A stretch of 64,000 nucleotides of DNA from positions 124,001 through 188,000 of the forward strand of contig SCQP01000001.1 in NCBI GenBank assembly GCA_004299485.1, read 5' to 3'. Positions within the stretch are counted from its first letter, which is position 1. Each line of letters opens with the position of its first letter. The DNA is from Acidobacteriota bacterium. GTDB taxonomy: Bacteria > Acidobacteriota > Terriglobia > Terriglobales > SCQP01. Position numbers and translations under genes: made by a program. The notes under the pieces were generated by a model. The model was not told where the DNA came from and ran no database searches. It was given only the letters and a program-made list of their open reading frames with translations. This document shows, one piece after another, positions 9,890 to 18,568 of this stretch.

Positions 9890-12091
9890 TCAGTAATGCA
9901 GGCGCCAGCGGAGCTGGACGTAAAACTGGCGCGGGTACTGCCAGTGCGTGCCACCGAAGGTGTTGCTGTTGTCGAGCAGGTAGCGGGCATTGGCGAGGTT
10001 GGTGAAGTTCAGACTGGCCGAAAGGCTCTCGCCGAATTGCTTGCCCATGGAAAGGCCAACCAGGGAGTTGGGCGGCAGGTGTGCCGGACCATCGCCATCC
10101 AGAAAACCGGAGCCGTAGGTGTAGACCACCGAGGCCCAGCTCTGCCAAGGCAGGTTGGTGGTGAGCACTGCATTTAAAGTGTTGCGCTGATCGTGGTCGA
10201 GGAGGAACCAGCCCGCAGGGGCGAACTTGATGAGTCCGCCAGTGACCGGGCCGCGGGCGCGGGCAATCTGATTGGAGTAGGCCACACGCAGGCGGGCGCG
10301 ATGGGCGATCTCGGGCGAGCGGAGGGTGACCTCGTTGCCGATGACGCGGGCGGCCGCGTCGGTGAGCGGAAGGAAAATGTCGGAACTTTCGAGCTCGTCG
10401 TGATCAAGGAAATGGGAAGCGTCGGTGCGGAAATGGTCGAAGTTCACGAACCAGCCGTGCAGCGGAACGCTTAAGCCGGCGTCCCATTGCTTGTCGCGCT
10501 CGCCTTGGAGCGGAACGAAGGCAAAGCCCTGCTGGAGAGTGAAGTTCAGCAGCGGGCCGGAAATGGTGTCGAGCGGCGGCTGCTGGTAATACTGCGCATA
10601 GTAGCCGTGCAGGGTGACCTGCGGGCCGCGGCGCCAGCTTGGCAACAGAAGCGAAGCCCCGACGCGGGGATCGGCTGCGGTTTCGGTGACCAGGCCACTG
10701 TAGCGGGTGAGGTGAACGCCGCCGTTCAGGCCCAGCCAGGGGGTGGCGTGCCAGCTATCTTCAAGGAAAGCGGCTTCGGAATCTGCAGAAGGGGTGAAGC
10801 GCTGCGCGCTGACCGCCGAGCCTGGATTGGCGCGCAGATTGAATAAGGTATCGTCGTGCTCGCCCCAGACTTCAAAGCCGCTGGTAAGAGTTTGGGCGCC
10901 TAAGGGGATGATAAGGCTGGTGAGATCGCCGTAGTAGAGCGAGCGGCGGTTGTCATTCAGGACAAACGGCGTGTCGGACGGCCCGCCGACGAAATTGGCG
11001 CGATTGAAGTGATAAAAGGGCGAGCTGGTGAGCACGATGCCGCGGGGCGACGTGTGGGTCCAGATCATGCCGATGAGAGTGTCGCGCTCGAGGTCACGAT
11101 CGGCGATGCCAGAGGCCTGCTGCGCAGGCGTGTTGGGGATTTGGTAGTTGTCGCCACGCAGCGAGGCGAGGACGTGGAGCTGATCCTCGTCAGAGGCGTT
11201 ATAGGTGACCGAAAGCAGGGCGCCGAGGCCGGCGGTATTGTCGTGCAGCACCTCCGGCGAAGGTGCGTAAAGGCCAAGCTGGGAGAAGTTGCCATCCAGG
11301 CTGGCGTAATACGCCGCCCTCTGCGTGTGGCTGCCGAAACTGAGCTGGTCATGGGTCTGGCCGAAGTTGCCGGCCGAGGCGGTGAGCTCGGCCTGGTTGT
11401 TGAGGTTGAAGCCGGAAGGCGTCATGGCGTCAAAAAAGCCGTAGCCGCGGCCGCCGTACTCGGCCGAGTAGCCACCGGTCTGCACCTGAAGTGAGGAAAT
11501 ATTGCCGGGATCGACGACCGGACCGACGTTGCTGGCGATGTTGGTATTGAGCACCGGAATGCCGTCGAGAAACCAGGATTCCTGGTGGCCGCCGCGCACG
11601 TGCAGCATGTTATGGACGACGTAGGCGCCGGGAACGAAGTCGGTAATCATGGCGAGGCTGTTGGCGCGATCGGCGCCGGGCGCGCGCTGGATTTGCAGGG
11701 CGGTGACGGTGGTTTGCGAGGTCGAGGTCTCACGGTTCAGTTGCACCGCTTTCGCCGAGACGGTAACCTGCTGCGACTGCGATTGGACGGCAAGCTCGAG
11801 GTGAAACACCGGGTTGCCGCTGGCGGTGACGGTGATCGACAGGCGCTTGGCGGCGAAGCCCTTGGAGGTTCCGACTAACGTATAGCCACCGGGGGCAACC
11901 GAGTCGAAGCTGAACTCGCCATTATCGTTGGTCGTAGTGGCACGGGCGGCGCTAGGGGATTCCAGCAGTACGGTGGCGTGCGCGACGGGACGATGTTCAG
12001 GATCGTGGACGATGCCTTGCATAGTGATCGACTGTGCCCAGATAGAAAACGGCAAGCTCAGGAATAACAGCACTAACGGAAATAACCGCAC
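9890..12091 (-). CDS. TonB-dependent receptor with N-terminal carboxypeptidase-regulatory-like domain
   Basis: The 733-aa outer-membrane protein has a signal peptide (ending SIWAQ), a CarboxypepD_reg-like domain (residues about 24-105, GIVHDPEHRPVAHATVLLES), a plug domain (NMLHVRGGHQESWFLDGIPV, LQVQTGGYSAEYGG) and a beta-barrel ending in the aromatic strand FYVQLRWRLHY. It imports a ligand using TonB energy. The gene 77 bp upstream encodes a small Met/His/Cys-rich exported protein, which hints at a metal (perhaps copper) ligand; that is inference only. Confidence 0.93.
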   Translation of the reverse strand: MRLFPLVLLFLSLPFSIWAQSITMQGIVHDPEHRPVAHATVLLESPSAARATTTNDNGEFSFDSVAPGGYTLVGTSKGFAAKRLSITVTASGNPVFHLELAVQSQSQQVTVSAKAVQLNRETSTSQTTVTALQIQRAPGADRANSLAMITDFVPGAYVVHNMLHVRGGHQESWFLDGIPVLNTNIASNVGPVVDPGNISSLQVQTGGYSAEYGGRGYGFFDAMTPSGFNLNNQAELTASAGNFGQTHDQLSFGSHTQRAAYYASLDGNFSQLGLYAPSPEVLHDNTAGLGALLSVTYNASDEDQLHVLASLRGDNYQIPNTPAQQASGIADRDLERDTLIGMIWTHTSPRGIVLTSSPFYHFNRANFVGGPSDTPFVLNDNRRSLYYGDLTSLIIPLGAQTLTSGFEVWGEHDDTLFNLRANPGSAVSAQRFTPSADSEAAFLEDSWHATPWLGLNGGVHLTRYSGLVTETAADPRVGASLLLPSWRRGPQVTLHGYYAQYYQQPPLDTISGPLLNFTLQQGFAFVPLQGERDKQWDAGLSVPLHGWFVNFDHFRTDASHFLDHDELESSDIFLPLTDAAARVIGNEVTLRSPEIAHRARLRVAYSNQIARARGPVTGGLIKFAPAGWFLLDHDQRNTLNAVLTTNLPWQSWASVVYTYGSGFLDGDGPAHLPPNSLVGLSMGKQFGESLSASLNFTNLANARYLLDNSNTFGGTHWQYPRQFYVQLRWRLHY

Positions 12092-12167
12092 GGATGCCCC
12101 CTTCTTTTATTGACGCGGGTGCGCTTGACAGCGCAGGAGCCAAAGTGAAATTCAGGGAAGGAGCAAG

Positions 12168-12515
12168 CTAAGCGAGCGGAATGTGGAAGATGGAGGGGGC
12201 AAAGCCGAAGAGATCGGCAGCGCCGAGGACGAACTGGAAACCGCGAGCGGAATGAATCGATGCGAGCCGCTGGACGGCGGTGGGCGGGTAGAGCGGAACC
12301 GAAGGCGCGGCCATCAACAAGGGTGCGGGGGCAACCGTGTGGCAGGATGCCTGCATATGGCAGTTGGCCATGTCCGGCATGGACGCTGCCTGGGACATGG
12401 GGCAGGCGTGCATCCACCAGCAGCAAATGGGGCGGCCGGCAATGCTATTGGCAAGGCTGAACACAGGCGCCAGCGCTAGCACTACCAGGGCCGCGATTTG
12501 AAGGGACCGCCTCAC
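12168..12515 (-). CDS. Small exported Met/His/Cys-rich protein, possible metal binder
   Basis: The 115-aa product begins with a signal-like segment (MRRSLQIAALVVLALAPVFS). It continues with a cluster of potential metal ligands, ICCWWMHACPMSQ then MPDMANCHMQASCH (about residues 30-60), followed by a Pro/Ala-rich region. No named family was recognised. It precedes the TonB receptor by 77 bp in the same direction and probably shares its transcript. A copper or heavy-metal sensing, scavenging or delivery role is inferred from composition and neighbour. Confidence 0.55.
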   Translation of the reverse strand: MRRSLQIAALVVLALAPVFSLANSIAGRPICCWWMHACPMSQAASMPDMANCHMQASCHTVAPAPLLMAAPSVPLYPPTAVQRLASIHSARGFQFVLGAADLFGFAPSIFHIPLA

Positions 12516-12634
12516 CCTTCAGTATGAGCGCGGGAGGACCGCAAAGGTTACGAAAACCAGCTACACTGGGAGTAACAAACGTGCGCTGCGCCACGGAATT
12601 CGTGTGCGTGGCGCTTCGCGTATACGAGGCATTC

Positions 12635-13111
12635 ATGAAAACCGAATCATTCCTGCGGGTAGCACGAAGCGGAGGCAGGGCGCGCGTGGACGCAGGGCAA
12701 TCGTTTCAACCGGGCGAAGTCCTGCTGGTCCTCCAGGGCAAGGTAGCGGAGCAACCCGACCGCTATTCGGTCCAGATCGGGGTGGACAAGCACTTAATGC
12801 CCGACGGCGAGGGCTGCGTCTGGATGTTCCTGAATCACTCCTGTGAGCCCAATGCAGCGGTAATGGGACGGAAACTGGTGGCCATCCGGGCGATTACCAG
12901 CGGCGAAGAGGTCACGTTCAACTACAACTGCAACGAATATGCGATGGATTCGCCCTTCCGCTGCCGCTGTGGGCATTGCGGGGGCGTACAGGTTCGCGGC
13001 TACCGGTATTTGAGCGCGGCCGAGCGCGTGAAGCTGGCGCCGTACGTGGCCGCGCACGTGCGCCGGGAGCAGCCCGAAGCGACCGGGGCCACTCTGGCTA
13101 CCCATGCCTGA
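12635..13111 (+). CDS. SET-domain protein, putative protein-lysine methyltransferase
   Basis: The ATG at 12635 gives a 158-aa SET protein. Motifs are FLNHSCEPNA (residues 66-74, SAM and substrate site), AITSGEEVTFNYN (residues 86-98, catalytic region) and a post-SET cysteine cluster CRCGHCGG (Cys110, 112, 115). SET enzymes transfer methyl from SAM to lysine side chains. The stop codon lies 8 bp inside the next gene (overlap ATGCCTGA), so the two are translationally coupled. This suggests that the methyltransferase acts on the NRPS, its lysine-like product or a partner protein, which is inference. Confidence 0.85.
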   Translation: MKTESFLRVARSGGRARVDAGQSFQPGEVLLVLQGKVAEQPDRYSVQIGVDKHLMPDGEGCVWMFLNHSCEPNAAVMGRKLVAIRAITSGEEVTFNYNCNEYAMDSPFRCRCGHCGGVQVRGYRYLSAAERVKLAPYVAAHVRREQPEATGATLATHA

Positions 13112-16100
13112 TCAGGAGCCACGACTCCTTCACGACATTTTTAACCGCATTGCGGACCAGCATGGGGACCGAATCGCGGTGGAGACGCCTCCCGAGGAAG
13201 CCGGAGGCAATCGGGTTTCGGTTACCTATCGCGAGTTGCGCGAGCAGGCGACCGCACTGGCAGCGCGGATTGCGGACTGCGCGGGCGCCGATGAGATAGT
13301 CGCGGTGCTGCTGGCGCGCAACGATCCATGCCTGTACGCGGCACAACTGGGCGTTTTGCAAGCGGGTGCGGCGTTTACCTGCCTCGATCCGGCGTTTCCG
13401 GACGCCCATATTGCCGCAGTGGCTGGGAACGCGGCGGCGATTATTACGGACGCCGGCGGACGGGAGCGGCTGGCGCGGCTGAGCACGAGTCTGCCGCCCA
13501 TCGTGGCGGTCGAGGGCGAAGGCGGCCCTGCGGTGATACGGCCTCGGAAGGAAGCCAGCGAGCGCAACCTTGCCTATGTGATCTACACCTCGGGGACGAC
13601 GGGCAAGCCGAAAGGGGTGATGGTGGAGCACCGGTCGATTGTGAACCTGGTGCTGGCCGACCTCGATTATTTCAACTTGCAGCCGGGCACGCGGGTGGCG
13701 CAGTGCTCGTCGCCCGCGTATGACTCCTCGATCGAGGAGACCTGGCTGGCGCTGGCGGCGGGTGCGACGCTGGTTCTGCTGGACGATACGACCATCCGGC
13801 TGGGGCCGGATTTGCCGGCGTGGCTGCGGCGCGAACGGATCAACGTGCTTTGCCCCCCGCCGACGCTGCTGCGGGCCATGGGCTGCCAGCGTCCGGACAA
13901 GGAATTGCCAGAACTGGAACTGCTGTACGTCGGCGGCGAGGCGCTACCGCAGGACATCGCTGACCGCTGGGCGCGCGGACGCTGGATGGAAAACGGCTAC
14001 GGGCCGACCGAATGCACGGTGACGTCGGTGCGGGCCCAGGTGCGGCCGGGCGAAGAGGTTGTTATCGGGCGGCCGGTAGCGAACTGCACGGCAGTTGTGC
14101 TGAACGAAGCCGGAGAGGAGGCGCCGGAGGGCGAGGCGGGCGAGTTGTGCCTGGGCGGCGCGTGCCTGGCGCGTGGCTACCGCGATCTGCCCGAACTTAC
14201 GGCGGAGAAATTCATTGAGCACGTGCAATTCGGGCGGATTTATCGCACCGGCGACCGTGCACGCCGGCGGGCAGACGGCATGCTGGAATGCCTGGGGCGG
14301 ATCGATGCGCAGACAAAGCTCCGCGGCTACCGGATCGAGCTGGAAGCCATTGAAGCCGTGCTGGGGCGCTGCGCCGGCGTGCGCGCCGCAGCCTGCAAAA
14401 TACAGGGCAACACGATTGCGGCGTTCCTTGTGCCGGAAAAAGCCGGCGTGCCGCCGGCAGCCCAGGCGCTGCGGCAGGCGGTCGCGGCGGAATTACCGGC
14501 GTATATGGTTCCGGGGCGGTTCGCATTTCTGAGTGCACTACCGACGACGGCTGGGGGCAAGCTGGACCGCGCGCAACTGCCGGATGCGGAGATCGCGGCG
14601 GGCGGGTCCAAACAGACGGTGCAACCGGGGAATGCGCGGGAGCGAGCGGCGGCGGAGGCGTTTGCGGCGGCACTGCAGCAGCCCGAAGGCGTAGGCCTCG
14701 ACGAGGACTTTTTTCTCGACCTGGGCGGGGATTCGCTCACCGCAGTAGATTGCATTGTGCGGCTGCGCACAGACGGCTGGAAGGCTACGGTGCGGGATCT
14801 TTACGCGGCGCGGAGCGTAGCCGCACTGGCGCGACGGATGACAGCGGCCGAGCCCGGAGATACGGTTGAGCCGGCGGTTTCGGGGGAAGCGCCTGCGCCG
14901 GGCGCGACGGTCGGGCCGGTGCTGTGCACACTCATGCAGGCGGTTTGGATTCTGGCAGAACTGGTGGTGGTCAGCGCCTTGGGCTACTGGGCCATGTTCA
15001 CCGCGCTGCCGTGGTTGTTCGAGCGCTGGCCGTTGTGGGAAGGCTTACTGCTGGCGGGCGTGGCGAGCGCCGCCGGCGCGCTGCTGTATGTGCCGCTGAG
15101 TGTGTGGGCGACGGCAGGGGTGAAGAAACTGCTGATCGGCGCGTACCGGCCCTTGCGTACGCCAATGTGGAGCGGGTATTACCTGCGGCACTGGATGGTG
15201 ACGCAGGCGGCGCGCAATATTCCCTGGGGCATGTTGCAGGGCACGAGCGTGCAGGCGTGGGCGTTGCGGCGGCTGGGTGCGCGCGTGGGGCAGAGGGTCT
15301 ATATTCATCGCGGCGTGACCTTAGCGCGTGGCGGCTGGGATTTGTTGAGCATCGGAAATGGCGCGACGCTGTGTCAGGGAGCCGAGCTGGGGCTGGCTGA
15401 TCTGGAGGCGGGTGAGCTGGAGATCGGCAGCATCACGATCGGCGCGGATGCCACGCTGGAGACGCGCGCGGGCATGGACCCGGGGACGAGCGTGGGCGAT
15501 GGCGCATCGCTGGGACCGCTGAGCTGGCTGCCGGCCGGAAGCGGCGTGCCGGCAGGGGAGCGCTGGGAAGGGACGCCGGCGGGGCGGGTGGGGAGAACGG
15601 GGGAAGCCCCGGAGGTTACAGGTGGGGAGTTGCCGCCGTTTGCACATGCCGTGCTGGTAATGGCCGGCCGCACCGCAAGGGTGCTGGCCAGCGCATTACC
15701 GCTGGTGATCGTCGCGGCGCTGCTGCCGGCGGCAGACGCCACGCGGCTGACGGACTGGATTTATGCGCCGCGCTTCGATGCGCCGTGGATTGCGGCAGCG
15801 GTAGGCATCGCAGCCGTGGCGCTGGTGCTAACGCTAGCGGCGCGCGCGCTGGCGGCACGGTGGCTGGGACGGCTGCCGCGTGGTCCGGTGAGCCTCTGGA
15901 GTTGGAGTGCGATCCGGCTGCATGCGACCGGACGGCTGCTCGAAGAGTCAGGACGATGGCTGGCGGGGACTCTCTTCTGGCCGCTGTGGCTGCGAGCGGC
16001 GGGGATGGGCGTGGGGCGGCGCTGCGAGATCAGCTCCATCCTCGATGTCGTGCCCGCAGCCGTGACGGTAGGCGATGCGTGCTTTTTCGCCGATGGCATT

Positions 16101-17060
16101 TATCTGGCGGGTCCGCGGCGGCATCGCGGCACGCTGACGATTCCGCGAACCTATCTGAGGGCGCGAACCTTCATCGGCAACCACGCCGTGATTCCTGCCG
16201 GTTACGAGTGGCCGGAGGCGATGTTTATCGGCGTGGCGACGGTGCCGGATGCGGCGCAGGTACGGCCGGACACAGCCTGGTTCGGGCAGCCGCCGATGGA
16301 GCTGCCGCGGCGCCCAGCGGTCGTCGACCCGCGATTCAGCGTCGCGCCCGGGCCGCTGCGTTTTGCCACGCGCGTGTTCTGGGAGGTGGCGCGGTTCGGG
16401 CTGCCGGCGCTGCCGCTGCTGCTGGCCGCGGGATGGGTTGCGGCCCTGGACAGCGTGAGTGGCGGGGCATGGCTGCTGGCATGTGGAATTTCGCCGGCAC
16501 TGTCGGTGGCGATGGCGCTCGCGGCGATGGCGGCCGTGTGCGCGGCGAAGTGGGGATTGCTGGGGCGCGTGAAACCGGGCACGCGGCAGTTCTGGTCGTG
16601 TTGGTGCGGCCGCTGGGACATTCTTTACATGGCTTGGGAGTATTGGGGCCAGCCAGTGCTGGCGCCGCTCGAAGGAACGCTGCTGCTAAACCAGTTCCTG
16701 CGGCGGATGGGCATGCGGATCGGACGGCGGGTGGCGCTCGGACCGGGCTTTGCGCAGGTCGTGGATCCCGACATGTTGCATTTTGAGGACGGCGCGACCG
16801 TGAACGGCAATATGCAGTCGCATACGTTCGAGGACCGGCTGCTCAAGATGGACACCGTCCGGGTGGGGCGCCGCGCGACCGTGGGCGACGGCGCGGTGGT
16901 GCTCTATGGCGCGAGCATCGGCACGGGGGCGCGGGTGCAGCCCCACGCGGTCATGATGAAGTACGACGAAGTGCCTCCGGCCGCGGTCTTCGGCGGCGCT
17001 CCGGCGCGGCCGATGGAAGCCAAGGTTACTCTCGAGGCCATGTCGGGCATCTCATCCTAG
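13104..17060 (+). CDS. Pls/PosA-type nonribosomal peptide synthetase (homopolyamino-acid synthetase-like)
   Basis: The 1318-aa protein has an adenylation domain (residues 1 to about 490; VIYTSGTTGKPKG about 159-171, ENGYGPTECTV, GGKLDR near 484) and a carrier domain with phosphopantetheine site LGGDSL (Ser544). Membrane segments alternate with three hexapeptide-rich (LbH-like) blocks from about 610 to the end, including NGNMQSHTFEDRLLKMD near 1234. There is no condensation or thioesterase domain. This is the layout of epsilon-poly-L-lysine synthetase (Pls) and its relatives, where the terminal domains join monomers iteratively. By eye alignment to GrsA the pocket reads D-S-E-C-L-V-G-V-T-K; the acidic third position also occurs in Lys and Orn codes, so a cationic monomer is plausible. 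It is coupled to a SET protein upstream and abuts a DUF6496 gene. Confidence 0.9.
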   Translation: MPDQEPRLLHDIFNRIADQHGDRIAVETPPEEAGGNRVSVTYRELREQATALAARIADCAGADEIVAVLLARNDPCLYAAQLGVLQAGAAFTCLDPAFPDAHIAAVAGNAAAIITDAGGRERLARLSTSLPPIVAVEGEGGPAVIRPRKEASERNLAYVIYTSGTTGKPKGVMVEHRSIVNLVLADLDYFNLQPGTRVAQCSSPAYDSSIEETWLALAAGATLVLLDDTTIRLGPDLPAWLRRERINVLCPPPTLLRAMGCQRPDKELPELELLYVGGEALPQDIADRWARGRWMENGYGPTECTVTSVRAQVRPGEEVVIGRPVANCTAVVLNEAGEEAPEGEAGELCLGGACLARGYRDLPELTAEKFIEHVQFGRIYRTGDRARRRADGMLECLGRIDAQTKLRGYRIELEAIEAVLGRCAGVRAAACKIQGNTIAAFLVPEKAGVPPAAQALRQAVAAELPAYMVPGRFAFLSALPTTAGGKLDRAQLPDAEIAAGGSKQTVQPGNARERAAAEAFAAALQQPEGVGLDEDFFLDLGGDSLTAVDCIVRLRTDGWKATVRDLYAARSVAALARRMTAAEPGDTVEPAVSGEAPAPGATVGPVLCTLMQAVWILAELVVVSALGYWAMFTALPWLFERWPLWEGLLLAGVASAAGALLYVPLSVWATAGVKKLLIGAYRPLRTPMWSGYYLRHWMVTQAARNIPWGMLQGTSVQAWALRRLGARVGQRVYIHRGVTLARGGWDLLSIGNGATLCQGAELGLADLEAGELEIGSITIGADATLETRAGMDPGTSVGDGASLGPLSWLPAGSGVPAGERWEGTPAGRVGRTGEAPEVTGGELPPFAHAVLVMAGRTARVLASALPLVIVAALLPAADATRLTDWIYAPRFDAPWIAAAVGIAAVALVLTLAARALAARWLGRLPRGPVSLWSWSAIRLHATGRLLEESGRWLAGTLFWPLWLRAAGMGVGRRCEISSILDVVPAAVTVGDACFFADGIYLAGPRRHRGTLTIPRTYLRARTFIGNHAVIPAGYEWPEAMFIGVATVPDAAQVRPDTAWFGQPPMELPRRPAVVDPRFSVAPGPLRFATRVFWEVARFGLPALPLLLAAGWVAALDSVSGGAWLLACGISPALSVAMALAAMAAVCAAKWGLLGRVKPGTRQFWSCWCGRWDILYMAWEYWGQPVLAPLEGTLLLNQFLRRMGMRIGRRVALGPGFAQVVDPDMLHFEDGATVNGNMQSHTFEDRLLKMDTVRVGRRATVGDGAVVLYGASIGTGARVQPHAVMMKYDEVPPAAVFGGAPARPMEAKVTLEAMSGISS

Positions 17061-17465
17061 ATGCCAAACAAAACCACCGTTCGCAAAGCTAAGCAGAACC
17101 TGCGCGCGGGTAAAAAGCCCTCGACCGCGGCGGGCGAGTTCGTGCATCAGGAAATCGAGCACGTGCGCCACGGCCAGCACGGTGCGCGCTCGCCCCAGCA
17201 GGCCATCGCCATTGGACTGAACGAAGCGCGCCGCGCCGGCATTCCGCTGAAACCGCCGAAACGCGGCAAAACGTCGGACAAAACGCGCCAGAGCGCCGAG
17301 CGCGCCTACAAGGAAGGCCAGAGCCAGCCCGGTAAGAAGGCGTCGCTCAAGCGATCGCGGGCGCGCGAGCGTGCGCTGCAACGCGAGCCCAAAAACACGG
17401 CCTCGCACAAGGCCCTCTCGAAGCAGGCGCGCTCGGCCGCACTTCGGCGCAAAAAGGCTGCCTGA
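17061..17465 (+). CDS. Small basic DUF6496-like protein
   Basis: The ATG follows the NRPS stop with no gap. The 134-aa product is extremely Lys/Arg-rich and contains STAAGEFVHQEIEHVRHG, QHGARSPQQAIAIGLNEARR and repeated KKA/KRSRAR tracts; this matches my recollection of DUF6496, a small family of unknown function. The composition resembles nucleic-acid-binding proteins. Adjacency to the SET and NRPS genes makes it a conceivable lysine-methylation substrate, but such genes also occur alone. Confidence 0.65.
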   Translation: MPNKTTVRKAKQNLRAGKKPSTAAGEFVHQEIEHVRHGQHGARSPQQAIAIGLNEARRAGIPLKPPKRGKTSDKTRQSAERAYKEGQSQPGKKASLKRSRARERALQREPKNTASHKALSKQARSAALRRKKAA

Positions 17466-17551
17466 GCGGTATTACGCCGCGCGCGGGGCGGAGGCGTGGG
17501 AGGAGGGTTCCGAGATAGCCGCCACGTTGGCGCTTCTACCCCGAGACCAGT

Positions 17552-18493
17552 ATGATGGCTGCTATGGCGGCGGTTCCCAGTCCCCTGGCGATGCAGGCTG
17601 CCGCGCTCTACCTGCGCGCCTATCTCCCGCCGACGCGGCTGGTCACAATGCCCGGGCTTCCCGCTCTGAAGCTGGAATGCGAACTGCCTACCGGCAGTTT
17701 CAAGCCGCGGGGCGCCCTGTTTTCGCTCTCTCGGCGGCTGAAGATGGGACCGGTCAGGGAAGTGATCGCCTCCAGTACGGGCAATCACGGCGCGGCAGTG
17801 GCGTGGGCAGCGAAAACGTTAGGCGTGCCGGCGACCATCTTTTTGCCCGCACATCCCAATCCGGTCAAACGCGACAACATTCGCGGTTTAGGTGCGCGCC
17901 TCGTCGAGGTCGCAGCGCCCGATATTTCCGGTGCCGCCGAAGCCGCCACGGAATACGCCCGGCGCGACGGCGTCTTTTACCTGAATGATGCCAGCGATCC
18001 TGACGTTCCTGCCGGCACGGCGACAATTGGCCTGGAAATGCTTGATCAGATGCCGGATATCGAAGCCGTTTTTGTTCCCATGGGCGACACAGCGCTGATC
18101 CGTGGAGTCGCCGCAGCCATTAAGCATCGGAAGCCGGGAGTCCGCATTACCGGCGTGCAGGCCGAGCGGGCGCCCTCGTATGCCCTGTCATGGAGAGCAG
18201 GCCATCCCATCGGCACCGACCGCTGCGACACCAGCGCCGGAGGCCTCGCTACACGCACGCCTCTACCGGAGAACGTGACCGCCATTCGTATGCTGGTCGA
18301 CGACGTGCGGCTGGTGTCCGAGCCGGCCATGCTTGCCGCCGTGCGTGTGCTCCACGCGCGCGCGGGCGTGCTGGCGGAGTTGTCTGGCGCGGCGGCGATG
18401 GCAGCATTTTTGCAGCAACCGGTTTCACGCGCCGCGGCGCTGGTCACCGGGGCCAATATCGCGCCGGAAATCCGCAGCCGGGCGGGGCTCTAA
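17552..18493 (+). CDS. PLP-dependent threonine/serine dehydratase
   Basis: The 313-aa enzyme has the fold-type II PLP motif ELPTGSFKPRGA (Schiff-base Lys), the phosphate/substrate loop SSTGNHGAAVAWAAK, and AGVLAELSGAAAMAA with TGANI at the C-terminus. It lacks the C-terminal ACT-like domain of biosynthetic IlvA, so it resembles catabolic threonine/serine dehydratases that give 2-ketobutyrate or pyruvate and ammonia. Several ATGs lie at 17552-17564; the first is used here. Serine racemase activity is an alternative. Confidence 0.88.
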   Translation: MMAAMAAVPSPLAMQAAALYLRAYLPPTRLVTMPGLPALKLECELPTGSFKPRGALFSLSRRLKMGPVREVIASSTGNHGAAVAWAAKTLGVPATIFLPAHPNPVKRDNIRGLGARLVEVAAPDISGAAEAATEYARRDGVFYLNDASDPDVPAGTATIGLEMLDQMPDIEAVFVPMGDTALIRGVAAAIKHRKPGVRITGVQAERAPSYALSWRAGHPIGTDRCDTSAGGLATRTPLPENVTAIRMLVDDVRLVSEPAMLAAVRVLHARAGVLAELSGAAAMAAFLQQPVSRAAALVTGANIAPEIRSRAGL

Positions 18494-18568
18494 AGGTGAC
18501 TCGCCAGAACCCGGTGTTGGAACCGCGCTGGTAAGCCTGCTATGCTCGCCATACGCCCGGGGTGAAAT

